DNA of 64,000 bases from Paenibacillus sp. Root444D2 (GTDB lineage Bacteria > Bacillota > Bacilli > Paenibacillales > NBRC-103111), in assembly GCF_001426375.1 (NCBI RefSeq), contig NZ_LMEO01000050.1, positions 811,178 to 875,177 of the forward strand, given 5' to 3'. Numbering within the stretch: position 1 is the stretch's first letter; every line of letters starts with the position of its first letter. Below are positions 1 to 9,577 of this stretch, one piece after another. Below the pieces are notes generated by a model. It had not been told where the DNA came from. It made no database searches and saw only the letters and a program-made list of their open reading frames with translations. The translations under genes were made by a program, and so were the position numbers.

Positions 1-7
1 TTGCCAT
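1..7 (-). CDS. Start of a leftward gene cut by the window edge
   Basis: Only the first two codons (ATG GCA) are visible on the minus strand. A good ribosome binding site (GAGGAGGAG at about 17-25) sits upstream at a suitable distance. An AT-rich stretch at 40-75 could hold its promoter. The product cannot be told. The gene would be co-directional with dinB and mobB, about 75 bp downstream of mobB. Confidence 0.45.
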
Positions 8-81
8 GATTTCTAACTCCTCCTCAAATTATCCTCAATGTAAAATATAATATAAATACGGACAAAGTTCAAACCTTAAAA

Positions 82-582
82 TTAATTGCTCTCAAAATAT
101 TGTTCAATATAGTCAGCTATACCAGGGATATTATTCAAATCAAAGGAAGGAAAACCTCCAAAATGAAAGGTGAAATCGTTCATATCTGTTGCAATAGCAA
201 TGGGCTCAGGCTCAATAACTTGAATAATTTCACTTTGCTCTAGTGTACGGAAGACAGCAATCTTTGGATGCTTTTCCTTCTTGAAGCCTTCGATAAAAAC
301 ATAGTCTAGATGTGCATACGCACTTAACTGTTCTTCTAGACTTGGCTTTAGCTTCTTCTCGAACACATGAATCCCATCTGGCGATAGGGTTACAACGGCT
401 TCTGCACCCGACTCTACAAAAGTTGTGGAGTCCGTCCCTGCTGCTTCTTTATAATGTCCATGCGCATCATGTTTCATTACGGCTATCCGATAGCCGCGCT
501 GCTTCATCTCTACGATTAACTTAGCCACTAACGTTGTTTTTCCGCTGTTCGAATAACCTGCAAAGCCAATACAATGCGCCAT
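82..582 (-). CDS. mobB: Molybdopterin-guanine dinucleotide biosynthesis protein MobB
   Basis: A 166-residue GTP-binding protein that assists MobA in attaching GMP to molybdopterin. The P-loop GYSNSGKT is at residues 9-16, followed by the family's typical switch-like segments and the FIEGFKKEKHPKI stretch near residue 100. Length matches stand-alone MobB. The start lies 6 bp after the dinB stop and its ribosome binding site overlaps the dinB end, so the two are probably co-transcribed and coupled. No other molybdenum cofactor gene is present in this window, so the link to molybdoenzymes rests on family membership. Confidence 0.9.
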   Translation of the reverse strand: MAHCIGFAGYSNSGKTTLVAKLIVEMKQRGYRIAVMKHDAHGHYKEAAGTDSTTFVESGAEAVVTLSPDGIHVFEKKLKPSLEEQLSAYAHLDYVFIEGFKKEKHPKIAVFRTLEQSEIIQVIEPEPIAIATDMNDFTFHFGGFPSFDLNNIPGIADYIEQYFESN

Positions 583-588
583 CCTTTG

Positions 589-1890
589 TCACTTCTCCTC
601 TTCTTTGTGAAGGGGATTGTTCCTCAAATGATCCATTTGCAGGGAAGTCCCTCTCGCTTTATGATTTCTAATTAACGTAGCAGGATTGTCGCCCATCATC
701 CCTGCGGTTAGAATCGCATTTTCCCCGAATTTATCACGAAGTCCATCCATAATACGGTTCAAATTTTCTCGTTTAGGCTGCTTTTCATAATCAAATAGAT
801 CCAACTGAACGAACGTTTCTTCCTTCATCGTTAGATTCTGCAGCGTAATCCCAAGCAGCCGAACAGGGTTGCCTTCCTCCCATTGATGGTCATATAACTG
901 ACACGAGGTTCGATAAATATCATCCATATGCTCAGTTGGCGTAGGTAAGGTTACGGATCGTGTAATCGTCCTCATCTCCGGATCACGAATCGTGATCTGG
1001 ATCGTAGATGCCATTAGCTCCTGCTTGCGAAGTCTTCTTGCTACTTGATCCGCCAGATTTAAGAATACTCGGTGAATTTCTTTGGTATCGGTAAAATCCT
1101 GCGGCAGCGTTGTCGTATGCCCAATGGACTTGCTCTGTTCTTGTTCTGGGTTTACTAGTGAATGATCAATCCCATTAGCTGAACGCTTCAGATGCGCACC
1201 TAAGATGCCAAAGTGTTTACTTAGCAGCAACTCATCCCCAACTGCCAGCTGACCTAACGTATGGATGCCAAGTCTAGTTAGCTTATCCGCCGTCTTTTTG
1301 CCAATGCCATATAAATAGTTGCACGGTTTGTCCCACAATACAGTGGGTACATCCCTTAATCGAAGCACAGAAATCCCATTTGGCTTCTTCATATCAGAAC
1401 CCATCTTGGCAAGAAGCTTATTGGGGGCAACGCCAATCGAACAGGGCAGCTTCAGTTCCTTCATGATCTGTTGCTGAATGTTATTCGCGATCTCAAGTGG
1501 CGTTCCAAATTGCTTGGACCCTGTTATATCAACGAAACACTCATCGATTGACATGGATTCCACCATAGGTGAATAACTATAAGCAATCTGCATAAACCGC
1601 CTTGAGAAGCTTCGATATAGCTCGAAATCAGGTCTTATCAGTATCAAATCCGGACATAACTTCATCGCTTGCCTAACTTGCATACCTGTCTTGATCCCCA
1701 CAGCGCGCGCCGCATAAGATGAAGTAACAATTATCCCTTTACGAAGCTCAACGCTCCCAGCAACAGCCAGAGGCTTTCCTTTATATAAATCAGGCTCAAC
1801 GGCCTCATGAACAGAGCAATAGAATGCATTCATATCTATATGCAATATGACTCTACCTTGCTTGGGATAATGATGCTGAGTTGTCACCAT
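589..1890 (-). CDS. dinB: DNA polymerase IV, Y family (DinB)
   Basis: A 433-residue translesion polymerase. The catalytic acidic residues are visible in HIDMNAFY (D19) and in SIDECFVDIT (about residues 114-123). Next come the thumb helix-hairpin-helix segment YGIGKKTADKLTRLGI and a little-finger domain with RLLGITLQNL. The length suits DinB rather than the shorter UvrX-like forms. The ATG is preceded by GGGAGGG. The gene is divergent from cimA and followed immediately by mobB, an unusual but plausible operon. No LexA box was searched for rigorously in the intergenic space, so SOS control is untested. Confidence 0.93.
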   Translation of the reverse strand: MVTTQHHYPKQGRVILHIDMNAFYCSVHEAVEPDLYKGKPLAVAGSVELRKGIIVTSSYAARAVGIKTGMQVRQAMKLCPDLILIRPDFELYRSFSRRFMQIAYSYSPMVESMSIDECFVDITGSKQFGTPLEIANNIQQQIMKELKLPCSIGVAPNKLLAKMGSDMKKPNGISVLRLRDVPTVLWDKPCNYLYGIGKKTADKLTRLGIHTLGQLAVGDELLLSKHFGILGAHLKRSANGIDHSLVNPEQEQSKSIGHTTTLPQDFTDTKEIHRVFLNLADQVARRLRKQELMASTIQITIRDPEMRTITRSVTLPTPTEHMDDIYRTSCQLYDHQWEEGNPVRLLGITLQNLTMKEETFVQLDLFDYEKQPKRENLNRIMDGLRDKFGENAILTAGMMGDNPATLIRNHKARGTSLQMDHLRNNPLHKEEEK

Positions 1891-2005
1891 TTATATTCCC
1901 TCCCATTGATAAACGACCAACTATTAGAGCCATTTTCAGCATACAAAAAATTATACTTTCAAGCAAACGTATTTTTGCGTTATGATGTCTTTACCCATAC
2001 TATTA

Positions 2006-2014
2006 TGGTATAAT
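2006..2014 (+). promoter_or_regulatory. Extended -10 promoter for cimA
   Basis: TGGTATAAT is a consensus extended -10 element (TGnTATAAT) about 90 bp before the cimA start. No good -35 is seen, as is usual for extended -10 promoters. The transcript would have a leader of about 80 nt. No T-box or other riboswitch signature was recognised in it. Confidence 0.55.
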
Positions 2015-2104
2015 CGTAAATTATACATTAGCGCTTTAAAGCAAGCACAAGCACCTGCACATCAAGCACCGAAGTCACTTTGCTAGCTTTTGAAGGAGGA
2101 ACCT

Positions 2105-3724
2105 ATGCCAACATCAGTCAAAATCTTCGACACCACACTACGAGACGGTACGCAAGGAGAAGGCATCAGCTTATCCGTCGAGGATAAAATTAAAATTGCC
2201 CGCAAGCTCGATGAGCTTGGGGTTCATTATATTGAAGGCGGATGGCCGGGCAGCAATAGCAAAGATATTGAATTTTTTGAACGTGCTCGCGACATGAAGT
2301 TCACAAATGCGAAGATTACTGCATTCGGCAGCACACGGCGTAAAGATTCCATTGCTGCGGATGATATTAATCTGAACAGACTCGTGGAGTCAGGCGCTCA
2401 GGTAGCAACCATCTTCGGTAAGTCCTGGGACTTCCATGTCACAACAGCTATTCAAACTACACTTGAAGAAAATCTTGCCATGATCTACGACTCCGTTCTT
2501 TATTTAAAAAGCAGCGGTCTTGAAGTCATCTACGATGCCGAGCATTTCTTCGACGGTTACAAGAATAATCCCGAGTACGCCCTGCAAACAATCAAAAAGG
2601 CACAGGATGCCGGAGCTGATTGGATAGTCCTATGTGACACTAACGGCGGCTCATTACCTGGAGAAATTACTGCCATTGTCACTACTGTTAAACAGAATGT
2701 CACCACCCCCATCGGAATTCACGCTCATAATGATTGTGAATTAGGTGTAGCAAACAGCCTTGCCGCTGTACAAGCAGGAGCAGGACAGGTCCAAGGAACT
2801 ATTAATGGCTATGGAGAACGCTGCGGTAATGCTAACCTTAGCTCCATTATCCCTAACCTTCAGTTAAAGCTTGGCTATTCGGTTATTTCCGATGAGCAAC
2901 TCCAATCATTAACGCCAGTTTCGAGATACATTAGCGAAATCGCCAACATGCATATGCCTGTTAATCAGCCTTATGTCGGGAATGCGGCATTCGCGCATAA
3001 AGGCGGTATTCACGTTTCAGCCATTCTCAAGGATGCTAGTACGTATGAGCATACGAAGCCTGAACTCGTTGGCAATAAACAACGTGTACTTGTTTCAGAG
3101 CTTGCGGGGCAAAGCAATGTATTAGTGAAAGCCCAAGAATTGAATCTTGACTTTAATAAAGAACATCAGAAAACCAAAGAAGTCATTGAGAAAATTAAAG
3201 ATCTCGAGCATCAAGGCTACCAATTCGAAGGAGCCGATGCCACACTGGAGCTTTTGCTGCGCGAAGCGTTCGAAGGTCTAGAAGAGATTTTCACATTAGA
3301 ATCATTCAAAATGCTTGTTGAGAAGTCCGCTAATCAATCCGTTGTTTCCGAAGCCATTGTTAAAGTGAAGGTTCATGGCGAAACGATCTATACCGCGGCT
3401 GAAGGCAACGGTCCAGTAAACGCTCTTGACAATGCCTTACGTAAAGCGTTGATCCAATATTACCCTGATATTAAGAACGTCCATCTCTCCGACTATAAGG
3501 TGCGTGTCCTTGATGTGAAAGGCGCTACTGCCGGTAAGGTTCGCGTTCTGATGGAATCGACTGACTTCAATACCACATGGAACACACTTGGAGTGTCCAG
3601 TAATATTATTGAAGCAAGCTGGTATGCTCTCGTAGATAGCTTGCGTTATGCATTAATCGGAAGAAAACGTGTCGAGCCTGCGAACAAAGATCAACAAGAG
3701 CGCCTAGGTTTAGTGAACCATTAA
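2105..3724 (+). CDS. cimA: (R)-citramalate synthase
   Basis: A 539-residue enzyme of the isopropylmalate/citramalate synthase family. It condenses pyruvate with acetyl-CoA to give citramalate, the entry to 2-oxobutyrate and isoleucine without threonine. The N-terminal TIM barrel shows DTTLRDGTQGEG (about 8-19), HAHNDCELGVANS metal ligands and GYGERCGNANL. The C-terminal LeuA-type regulatory domain covers about residues 400-520. The length and the TLRDGTQGEG form favour CimA over LeuA. An in-frame TTG lies 15 bp upstream, but it falls in the strong AAGGAGG ribosome binding site that serves ATG 2105. The gene stands alone and is followed by two hairpins. Confidence 0.92.
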   Translation: MPTSVKIFDTTLRDGTQGEGISLSVEDKIKIARKLDELGVHYIEGGWPGSNSKDIEFFERARDMKFTNAKITAFGSTRRKDSIAADDINLNRLVESGAQVATIFGKSWDFHVTTAIQTTLEENLAMIYDSVLYLKSSGLEVIYDAEHFFDGYKNNPEYALQTIKKAQDAGADWIVLCDTNGGSLPGEITAIVTTVKQNVTTPIGIHAHNDCELGVANSLAAVQAGAGQVQGTINGYGERCGNANLSSIIPNLQLKLGYSVISDEQLQSLTPVSRYISEIANMHMPVNQPYVGNAAFAHKGGIHVSAILKDASTYEHTKPELVGNKQRVLVSELAGQSNVLVKAQELNLDFNKEHQKTKEVIEKIKDLEHQGYQFEGADATLELLLREAFEGLEEIFTLESFKMLVEKSANQSVVSEAIVKVKVHGETIYTAAEGNGPVNALDNALRKALIQYYPDIKNVHLSDYKVRVLDVKGATAGKVRVLMESTDFNTTWNTLGVSSNIIEASWYALVDSLRYALIGRKRVEPANKDQQERLGLVNH

Positions 3725-3735
3725 TGAGTAAAATC

Positions 3736-3832
3736 TAAACGCGGTCACTCAAGGTTGTGCGACCGCGTTTAAAGATAAGAAAAGCTGCAAAGAGTACGCC
3801 AAACCACCGGCGCTTCTCTTGCAGCTTTTTTT
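3736..3832. terminator. Two hairpins between cimA and the thioredoxin gene
   Basis: The first hairpin (3738-3771) pairs AAACGCGGTC with GACCGCGTTT. The second (3783-3831) pairs AAAGCTGCAA with TTGCAGCTTT and is followed by a T-run. The second looks bidirectional and probably ends both cimA and the convergent thioredoxin gene. Confidence 0.75.
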
Positions 3833-4364
3833 ACTCTTTAATGAGACTTGCAATTTTCTTATCCAAATCTCTAGGAGAGAGTACATGAACGACCTCGCGA
3901 ATGACCCCATTTTTATCGATTAAGAAGCTGGTTGGAATGGCGACCACTCGATAAGTATCCGCATTCGTTCCTTGCTTATCTAATAACACCGGGAATGGGT
4001 ATTTGTAGGTTTCCACAAACTTCGTAATGTTCTCCATTTTATCACCAGGTGTCACATTGACCGCGTAGAGATCAAACTGCCCTTGATATTTGTTGTACAC
4101 ATTAACCAAATCCGGTGCCTCTTCCTCGCATGGACCACACCATGAAGCCCAGAAATTAACGAACAAAGGCTTATCACGCGGCCCACCAATCGTGTAGTCT
4201 TTCCCATCAAGCCCTTTTAACGTAAACGAAGGGGCCAAGAAATTCACTTTTGGCGCTTGCTCAGTAGGCATAAGTGTCGCTTTATTCTCGCGTTGGGCGT
4301 TTTGATAAATAGCAAAACCGGCTAATATAACCACCAGGGCTATCACAAACACATTCCTCTTCAA
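3831..4364 (-). CDS. ResA/TlpA-like membrane-anchored thiol-disulfide oxidoreductase
   Basis: A 177-residue protein with an N-terminal membrane anchor (residues 4-20) and an extracytoplasmic thioredoxin fold. The active site is WCGPC, with cysteines at 76 and 79, and a cis-proline segment reads VAIPTSFLID. Family members reduce disulfides outside the membrane, for example in cytochrome c maturation or spore envelope assembly (ResA, StoA, YneN). No cytochrome maturation genes are adjacent, so the specific role is open. The stop codon abuts the shared terminator. Confidence 0.85.
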   Translation of the reverse strand: MKRNVFVIALVVILAGFAIYQNAQRENKATLMPTEQAPKVNFLAPSFTLKGLDGKDYTIGGPRDKPLFVNFWASWCGPCEEEAPDLVNVYNKYQGQFDLYAVNVTPGDKMENITKFVETYKYPFPVLLDKQGTNADTYRVVAIPTSFLIDKNGVIREVVHVLSPRDLDKKIASLIKE

Positions 4365-4503
4365 AGCACTTCCACCTCCACTCTGTCTATATTATCTCCA
4401 AATTCGCCAAAATTCCAACATCAACGAATTAAATCCAAAGTATGCTTTCAACTTATTTGGGAAAAGTAAACATACATCATGTTCTGAAAGGACTCTCATC
4501 ATA

Positions 4504-5796
4504 ATGACTACAAAAGCAGCCAAGGGCAAAAAAATTTCCGAAAACATATTTGAAGACAAAACTGAAAGCAAACCTAAAAACAAATCTAAAAACAAAAAAG
4601 GCCACATCTGGGAATACATCGCAATAGCAACGATTCCCTTAGTTCTTGTGCTAGGTAATTCGATGCTAGTCCCTATTCTACCTGATATGCAGGAAAGGAT
4701 GGGCATCTCGCGCTTTCAGAGCTCACTCGTTATCACCTTGTTCTCCATAACAGCCGGTATCATCATTCCTGTATCGGGTTACTTATCAGACCGTTTTACA
4801 CGTAAAGCTGTCATCATCCCTTCGCTTATTGTTTACGGCTCTGCAGGCGTTCTAGCAGGCCTTGGAGCTGTTTGGAACTCCTATCCTATCCTGATAACAG
4901 CACGAGCAATACAAGGCTTAGGAGCAGCAGGGACAGCCCCTATCGCGATGGCTCTTGTAGGAGATTTATATAAGGGAGGAACCGCGAGTAAGGCGCTCGG
5001 GCTCATTGAGGCTTCTAATGGGGCAGGTAAAGTCGTAAGCCCGATATTAGGTTCTTTATTAGCTTTAATCGTTTGGTTTGCGCCATTTTTTGCATTCCCT
5101 ATATTCTGCGTGTTAGCTCTGCTCGCTGTTATTTTTATGATTAAGGAACCGCCTAAAGAAAAGGAAGCGGAACCTCTTAAGGATTACTTAAAGCAAATTC
5201 GCAGCATTTTTCGGGAAAAAGGCCGCTGGCTCATCCCTGCATTTTTTGCTGGCTCCATTTCGTTATTTATTCTGTTCGGCGTTCTCTTTTATTTATCACA
5301 GATATTAGAAGAGGAACCTTATAGCATTGAAGGTGTTCGCAAGGGATTTATTCTCGCTATTCCTTTGCTTTGCATGGTCATTACCTCCTATACCACCGGT
5401 GCCAAAATCAAAGAGAACGTCGTATTGATGCGCTGGTTAATGAACATCGGACTCATCCTAATGACCGTTTCGCTAGCATTAGCGATCTTCCTAAATACCA
5501 ATCTCTACATATTTATTGGTTTACTTTCATTGAGTGGAATAGGAACTGGTCTGCTGCTGCCTTGCCTAAATACACTGATTACCGGATCTGTAGAGCGTGA
5601 ACAGCGTGGAATGATAACCTCGTTGTACAATAGTCTCCGTTTCATCGGTGTAGCTTGCGGTCCACCACTTTTCGGTTGGCTTATGAACATTTCGGATAAA
5701 GTCATATTCATCACCGTATCCTCCTTGGCACTTCTCATGCTTGCCCTCGTATTCTTCTTTATTAAGCCTAAAGGGGAAATGAATAAAAAAGCATGA
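4504..5796 (+). CDS. MFS drug-exporter-like transporter
   Basis: A 430-residue major facilitator protein with about 12 membrane segments. The motif A-like loop reads GYLSDRFTRK after TM2, and motif C-like glycines appear in the ARAIQGLGAAG region. It is closest to the DHA1/Bmr-type antiporters. An unusual lysine-rich, probably cytosolic tail of about 36 residues precedes TM1. AAAGGAC at about 4487 serves the ATG. The substrate is unknown. It is followed at 52 bp by the JAMM peptidase gene, so the two may share a transcript. Confidence 0.85.
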   Translation: MTTKAAKGKKISENIFEDKTESKPKNKSKNKKGHIWEYIAIATIPLVLVLGNSMLVPILPDMQERMGISRFQSSLVITLFSITAGIIIPVSGYLSDRFTRKAVIIPSLIVYGSAGVLAGLGAVWNSYPILITARAIQGLGAAGTAPIAMALVGDLYKGGTASKALGLIEASNGAGKVVSPILGSLLALIVWFAPFFAFPIFCVLALLAVIFMIKEPPKEKEAEPLKDYLKQIRSIFREKGRWLIPAFFAGSISLFILFGVLFYLSQILEEEPYSIEGVRKGFILAIPLLCMVITSYTTGAKIKENVVLMRWLMNIGLILMTVSLALAIFLNTNLYIFIGLLSLSGIGTGLLLPCLNTLITGSVEREQRGMITSLYNSLRFIGVACGPPLFGWLMNISDKVIFITVSSLALLMLALVFFFIKPKGEMNKKA

Positions 5797-5848
5797 TATA
5801 CTAACCTCATTCTTAACAAGCACATCGATTAGGTAAGGTGGATAGAGA

Positions 5849-6277
5849 GTGAATGTATATATGAAGCAAAATTTATACAAAGATCTTCACATGCACAGCT
5901 TGCAGCAACTTCCTGAAGAAGCATGTGGCTTCATTCTCGGTGGACAAGCCCCTAACAAGAATGAAGCACTGCAAGCGAGTACCTTTATTCCTTTACGTAA
6001 TATCGCAAGTAACCCTAGGAATCGTTTTGAAATAAGTCCCGTTGAGATGCTCCCATATCTTATGGACAGCAACAACCCCGTGATCGGTCTTTTCCATTCG
6101 CACCCGACGGCTCCTCCCGTTCCTTCGGAACAGGATCTACAAACACTCTGGCATTCGATTCCTACCTATTGGATCTTATCCTTTCATCAACCGCAACTCC
6201 CCGAATTACAGCTTTACCAAATAAAAAAAGCCCCCCAGACCTCTTATCACAAACTTTCGTTTGTCATCGGTCAGTGA
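5849..6277 (+). CDS. JAMM/M67-family zinc metallopeptidase
   Basis: A 142-residue MPN domain protein. The zinc-site pattern is complete: E24 in PEEACG, H83 and H85 in HSHP, S93 and D96 in SEQD. Bacterial stand-alone members include Mec+/RadC-like and CysM-partner peptidases that trim C-termini of small carrier proteins. No ThiS/MoaD-type carrier is nearby here, although mobB is 5 kb away. The GTG start has AAGGTGG at 7 bp. An in-frame ATG at 5861 is an alternative. The 3' end overlaps the convergent exonuclease gene by 7 bp. Confidence 0.82.
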   Translation: MNVYMKQNLYKDLHMHSLQQLPEEACGFILGGQAPNKNEALQASTFIPLRNIASNPRNRFEISPVEMLPYLMDSNNPVIGLFHSHPTAPPVPSEQDLQTLWHSIPTYWILSFHQPQLPELQLYQIKKAPQTSYHKLSFVIGQ

Positions 6278-7005
6278 TGGCTTAATAAGGCGTACAAATC
6301 ACCTAAAGTATCTACATTTCTTGACTTTATTTCCTCCATAAATCTAGACCACAGCTGCGCAGTCATAAGGGAATCCTCAAGTGCATGGTGGCGATTCGTT
6401 ATCGGAATATCATAGGCATGAAGCAGAGAGTCCAAACTCAAATTTTTCCTCTTCGGCATTAGCCATTTGGCAATCATCATGATATCGAGAACACGATGTG
6501 ATAAGCTCACTTTGGACGTGCGCCATAGGGCCGAGTTCAAGAAGTTTTTATCATGTCCGGTTGCATGAGCAACCAGTATTCTTTGCCCAACAAACTCCAA
6601 GAAGTCACTTAACACCCCTATTAATTCAGGCGCGTCAGCAGCCATTTCGTTCGTAATACCGGTTAGGTTCACAATCTCATCCGGAATCTTACGTTTTGGA
6701 TTTACCATACTATAGAAGGTATGATTACTTTGCACTTCACCACCAATAACAGAGACGCCTCCGAATGAAATAATTTCATCACCGTTATAAGGAGAGAATC
6801 CCGTCGTTTCCAAATCAAAAACAACGATTTCCATCGAGTGAAGCGGTATTTCAAACAGGGAATCTTTCCTTTGCTCCTTCAACATGGAACGAATAAAAGC
6901 CATCTGTTGAGCACTCTGCACATCAAACATAGACGTAAGCGCTGGCGTAAGGCCACCCATTTTGTACAAATGCCACATTCGCCCAGCCGGTCGCATATCT
7001 TTCAT
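6271..7005 (-). CDS. DnaQ-like DEDDh 3'-5' exonuclease
   Basis: A 244-residue protein whose exonuclease fold covers about residues 58-235. Exo I reads VFDLETTGF (D64, E66), Exo II lies around VAHATGHDKNFL, and Exo III reads HHALEDS near the C-terminus. It resembles the DNA polymerase III epsilon domain but is stand-alone with a 55-residue N-terminal helical extension, so proofreading, DNA repair or RNA turnover are all possible. It lies 45 bp downstream of the DUF294 gene on the same strand. The pair is probably an operon, possibly with amt. Confidence 0.85.
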   Translation of the reverse strand: MKDMRPAGRMWHLYKMGGLTPALTSMFDVQSAQQMAFIRSMLKEQRKDSLFEIPLHSMEIVVFDLETTGFSPYNGDEIISFGGVSVIGGEVQSNHTFYSMVNPKRKIPDEIVNLTGITNEMAADAPELIGVLSDFLEFVGQRILVAHATGHDKNFLNSALWRTSKVSLSHRVLDIMMIAKWLMPKRKNLSLDSLLHAYDIPITNRHHALEDSLMTAQLWSRFMEEIKSRNVDTLGDLYALLSHH

Positions 7006-7050
7006 TTCGAATCACCTCTCCCTACCAATGAAACATAAATCCCGTTATAT

Positions 7051-8133
7051 CTAACCTTTTTCTGTCTCTAAGTGTGAATCGATTGATTTTCTAACATACT
7101 TTTGTAACTCCATCCCCGTACGTAGGCAATGTTTTAATTCTTGCTTTAATTCTTTGGTCAACTGATCAGCATTTAATTTGCCTCTTGTCGTATACATCTC
7201 TCCATCAAGCTGATGAGGTGTCAAATCTCTAAGCTTAAGAGCAACTCCAAAAGCAGCCTGCCATTCAACGGCTAATTGTTTAGGAATGAAGGAAGTTTCC
7301 TGCAGTAATCTAATTCTCTCCAACGTTGATGAGTGCATGATCCCTGCTTGAATAGCAAGAAGTCGAATCCCATTTACTATAGGAATATAAGCGCCATATT
7401 TAATGTCAAATCCGCCTGCATCCTCCCCATATCTCTCTCTAATCAGATGTCCGAATACGCCCAATGTTATTCTGTGATGGAGTGTATTGGATAACAAATA
7501 CTTCAAGATACTCGGATGTTCCTGAACATAAGCAAGAAACTCGCCTTTGAGCCGGTCAACTAAAGCTTTAGAACCGAAGATACAGCGCATATCAGCAAGG
7601 ATGAGCAAATAACGAACATTTTCCCAATCCGGTTCCATAAACCATGCTGTCATCATCTCAATATACGAGGATAACGACTTACGCCATAGCTTGTTGCTCG
7701 AGATCACATTGCCTTCACAAGGCGGATAGCCCAAAATATCAAGACCACGAAGGATACAATCTACAAGTTTGATAAAATAGTCATCTAATTGTTCCTCTGT
7801 GTGATTTTCACTTTCTCCATAAATAAGTCCGTTATCTTGATCACTCCAAAGCGTTTGTTCACCTCTTCCACCACTGCCGAGCAAAATAAATGCATAGGGA
7901 ACGGGCGGTTTCCCAAACCCTTCATCCTCCAACATATGTTCAGACAGTTCTATCGTTCTGTGAATAAAGGCATCGTGTATTTGATTTACTTTTCGTCCAA
8001 TTTCAGATGAATGAGAGAAAAGGAGATGCTCCCGAAACATCTCATGCACCTGATCTCTGGTTATTCGCATCTCATCGAACTGTTCCGATTGATAGATACG
8101 CTCCAGGATCTGTTCCATTGAGAGATGATTCAT
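7051..8133 (-). CDS. DUF294 GlnD-like nucleotidyltransferase
   Basis: A 360-residue protein. The nucleotidyltransferase core motif GSGGRGEQTLWSDQDNGLIY at about residues 86-105 supplies the GS..D.D pattern shared with GlnD (PII uridylyltransferase), and a helical DUF294 C-terminal domain follows. Larger family members carry CBS and cNMP-binding domains at the N-terminus; this one does not. It starts 39 bp after the amt stop with no hairpin between, suggesting co-transcription with the ammonium transporter and the exonuclease. A role in nitrogen signalling is an inference from domain and context; the substrate is unknown. Confidence 0.8.
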   Translation of the reverse strand: MNHLSMEQILERIYQSEQFDEMRITRDQVHEMFREHLLFSHSSEIGRKVNQIHDAFIHRTIELSEHMLEDEGFGKPPVPYAFILLGSGGRGEQTLWSDQDNGLIYGESENHTEEQLDDYFIKLVDCILRGLDILGYPPCEGNVISSNKLWRKSLSSYIEMMTAWFMEPDWENVRYLLILADMRCIFGSKALVDRLKGEFLAYVQEHPSILKYLLSNTLHHRITLGVFGHLIRERYGEDAGGFDIKYGAYIPIVNGIRLLAIQAGIMHSSTLERIRLLQETSFIPKQLAVEWQAAFGVALKLRDLTPHQLDGEMYTTRGKLNADQLTKELKQELKHCLRTGMELQKYVRKSIDSHLETEKG

Positions 8134-8172
8134 GTTGCATCCCCTTTGCTCTAGTAGAAAGTGTATGTGGTA

Positions 8173-9558
8173 TTAAACGGACGCGCCGTTTTGAGCTGCT
8201 TTTTTCATTTGTTCCGGATATCCGTATGAACCATGCTCAGACAAATCCAGACCGATAATTTCTTCTTCTTCTGTAACACGAAGACCAATTGTAGCTTTCA
8301 GTATGCCTAAGATAATGAAAGAAAGAATAAGAACGAATACTAATGCTCCAGCTAAACCTAGTGCTTGAACGCCTAGTTGGTGCAAACCACCGCCGTAGAA
8401 CAATCCAGCACCGCCAACACCAACCTTCGCCGAAAGCTCAGGTGTAGCGAACAAACCAGTGGAAAGAGTACCCCAAATACCAGCGATACCATGAACGGAG
8501 AAAGCATAGATCGGATCATCGATGCCAGCTCTTTCAAACCATTGTGCTGTGAAGAATGTAACAATACCAGCTACTGCACCGATGACGATGGCAGCCCAAG
8601 TATCTACGAATGCACAAGCTGCTGTAATCGCAACTAGCGCTGCAAGAACACCATTCAACATGCTAGGAATATCTGCTTTACCAAAGTACATCCAAGAAAT
8701 GATGAGAGCCGCAACCCCGCCTGCCGCAGCAGCCATGTTCGTTGTCAGAGCAATATAACCGAAGAACCCATCACCCATTGCACTTAGTGTACTACCTGGG
8801 TTGAAACCGAACCAACCGATCCAAAGAATGATAACACCGAGAACAGACAACACTTGGTTGTGACCAGGAATTAAGTTTGGCGTTTTATCTTTATTATATT
8901 TGCCAATACGTGGTTTTAACAAGATAGTAGCTACAAGAGCTGCTGTTGCACCTTGTAAGTGAACAACCGTTGATCCCGCAAAATCTTGCATACCAAGCTT
9001 GCTCAACCAGCCGCCGCCCCATACCCAGTGAGCAACGATTGGATAAATCACGACTGTAAACAAAATTCCGAAGATGAAGTAAACTGGAAGTTTCGCTCTC
9101 TCTGCAAAACCGCCCCATGCAATCGCTAAGGATACACCTGCGAAGGCTAGTTGGAACAAGAATTTAATACCAATTGGTACATCTGAGAAAGAAAGAGATC
9201 CGAATGCTGCTGCTGCTTGATCTTCTAAACCTGTAACGAAGAACCCTGTCGTTCCGAAGAAAGCATTTCCGTCACCGAAGGCGAAACCGAAACCTACAGC
9301 CCAGAAAGCGATGGCGCATAAGCCAAAAGTTAAAATTGTTTTACCGGCTACGTGACCGGCATTTTTCATTCTAGTAGACCCCGCTTCTAATAATGCAAAG
9401 CCAGCTTGCATGAAGATGACCAAGATAGCTGCTAACATAACCCAAACTGCATCGATTGCACTTTGAAGTTGGGGTACTGTCGCTTCATCTGCAGCAAATG
9501 CGAGAGTAGGGAATAATAATGCCATAACGCCGAAAGCTAACAACAACTTCTTAACCAT
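8173..9558 (-). CDS. amt: Ammonium transporter Amt
   Basis: A 461-residue channel protein with a cleavable signal peptide (about residues 1-22) and 11 membrane segments. Family hallmarks include the stretch around QAGFALLEAG, the signature DFAGSTVVHLQGATAAL and FSVHGIAGIWGTL, which carries the pore histidines. It imports ammonium when nitrogen is scarce. No glnK/PII gene is next to it, unlike many Bacillales loci; instead a GlnD-like DUF294 gene follows. The leader contains a GlnR/TnrA-like palindrome. Confidence 0.95.
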   Translation of the reverse strand: MVKKLLLAFGVMALLFPTLAFAADEATVPQLQSAIDAVWVMLAAILVIFMQAGFALLEAGSTRMKNAGHVAGKTILTFGLCAIAFWAVGFGFAFGDGNAFFGTTGFFVTGLEDQAAAAFGSLSFSDVPIGIKFLFQLAFAGVSLAIAWGGFAERAKLPVYFIFGILFTVVIYPIVAHWVWGGGWLSKLGMQDFAGSTVVHLQGATAALVATILLKPRIGKYNKDKTPNLIPGHNQVLSVLGVIILWIGWFGFNPGSTLSAMGDGFFGYIALTTNMAAAAGGVAALIISWMYFGKADIPSMLNGVLAALVAITAACAFVDTWAAIVIGAVAGIVTFFTAQWFERAGIDDPIYAFSVHGIAGIWGTLSTGLFATPELSAKVGVGGAGLFYGGGLHQLGVQALGLAGALVFVLILSFIILGILKATIGLRVTEEEEIIGLDLSEHGSYGYPEQMKKAAQNGASV

Positions 9559-9577
9559 ACGACCACTTCCTTTTTAA

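Noticed and set aside
2015..2104. A riboswitch or T-box in the cimA leader
   Set aside because: No T-box core, no known aptamer pattern and no terminator hairpin were seen in this short leader.
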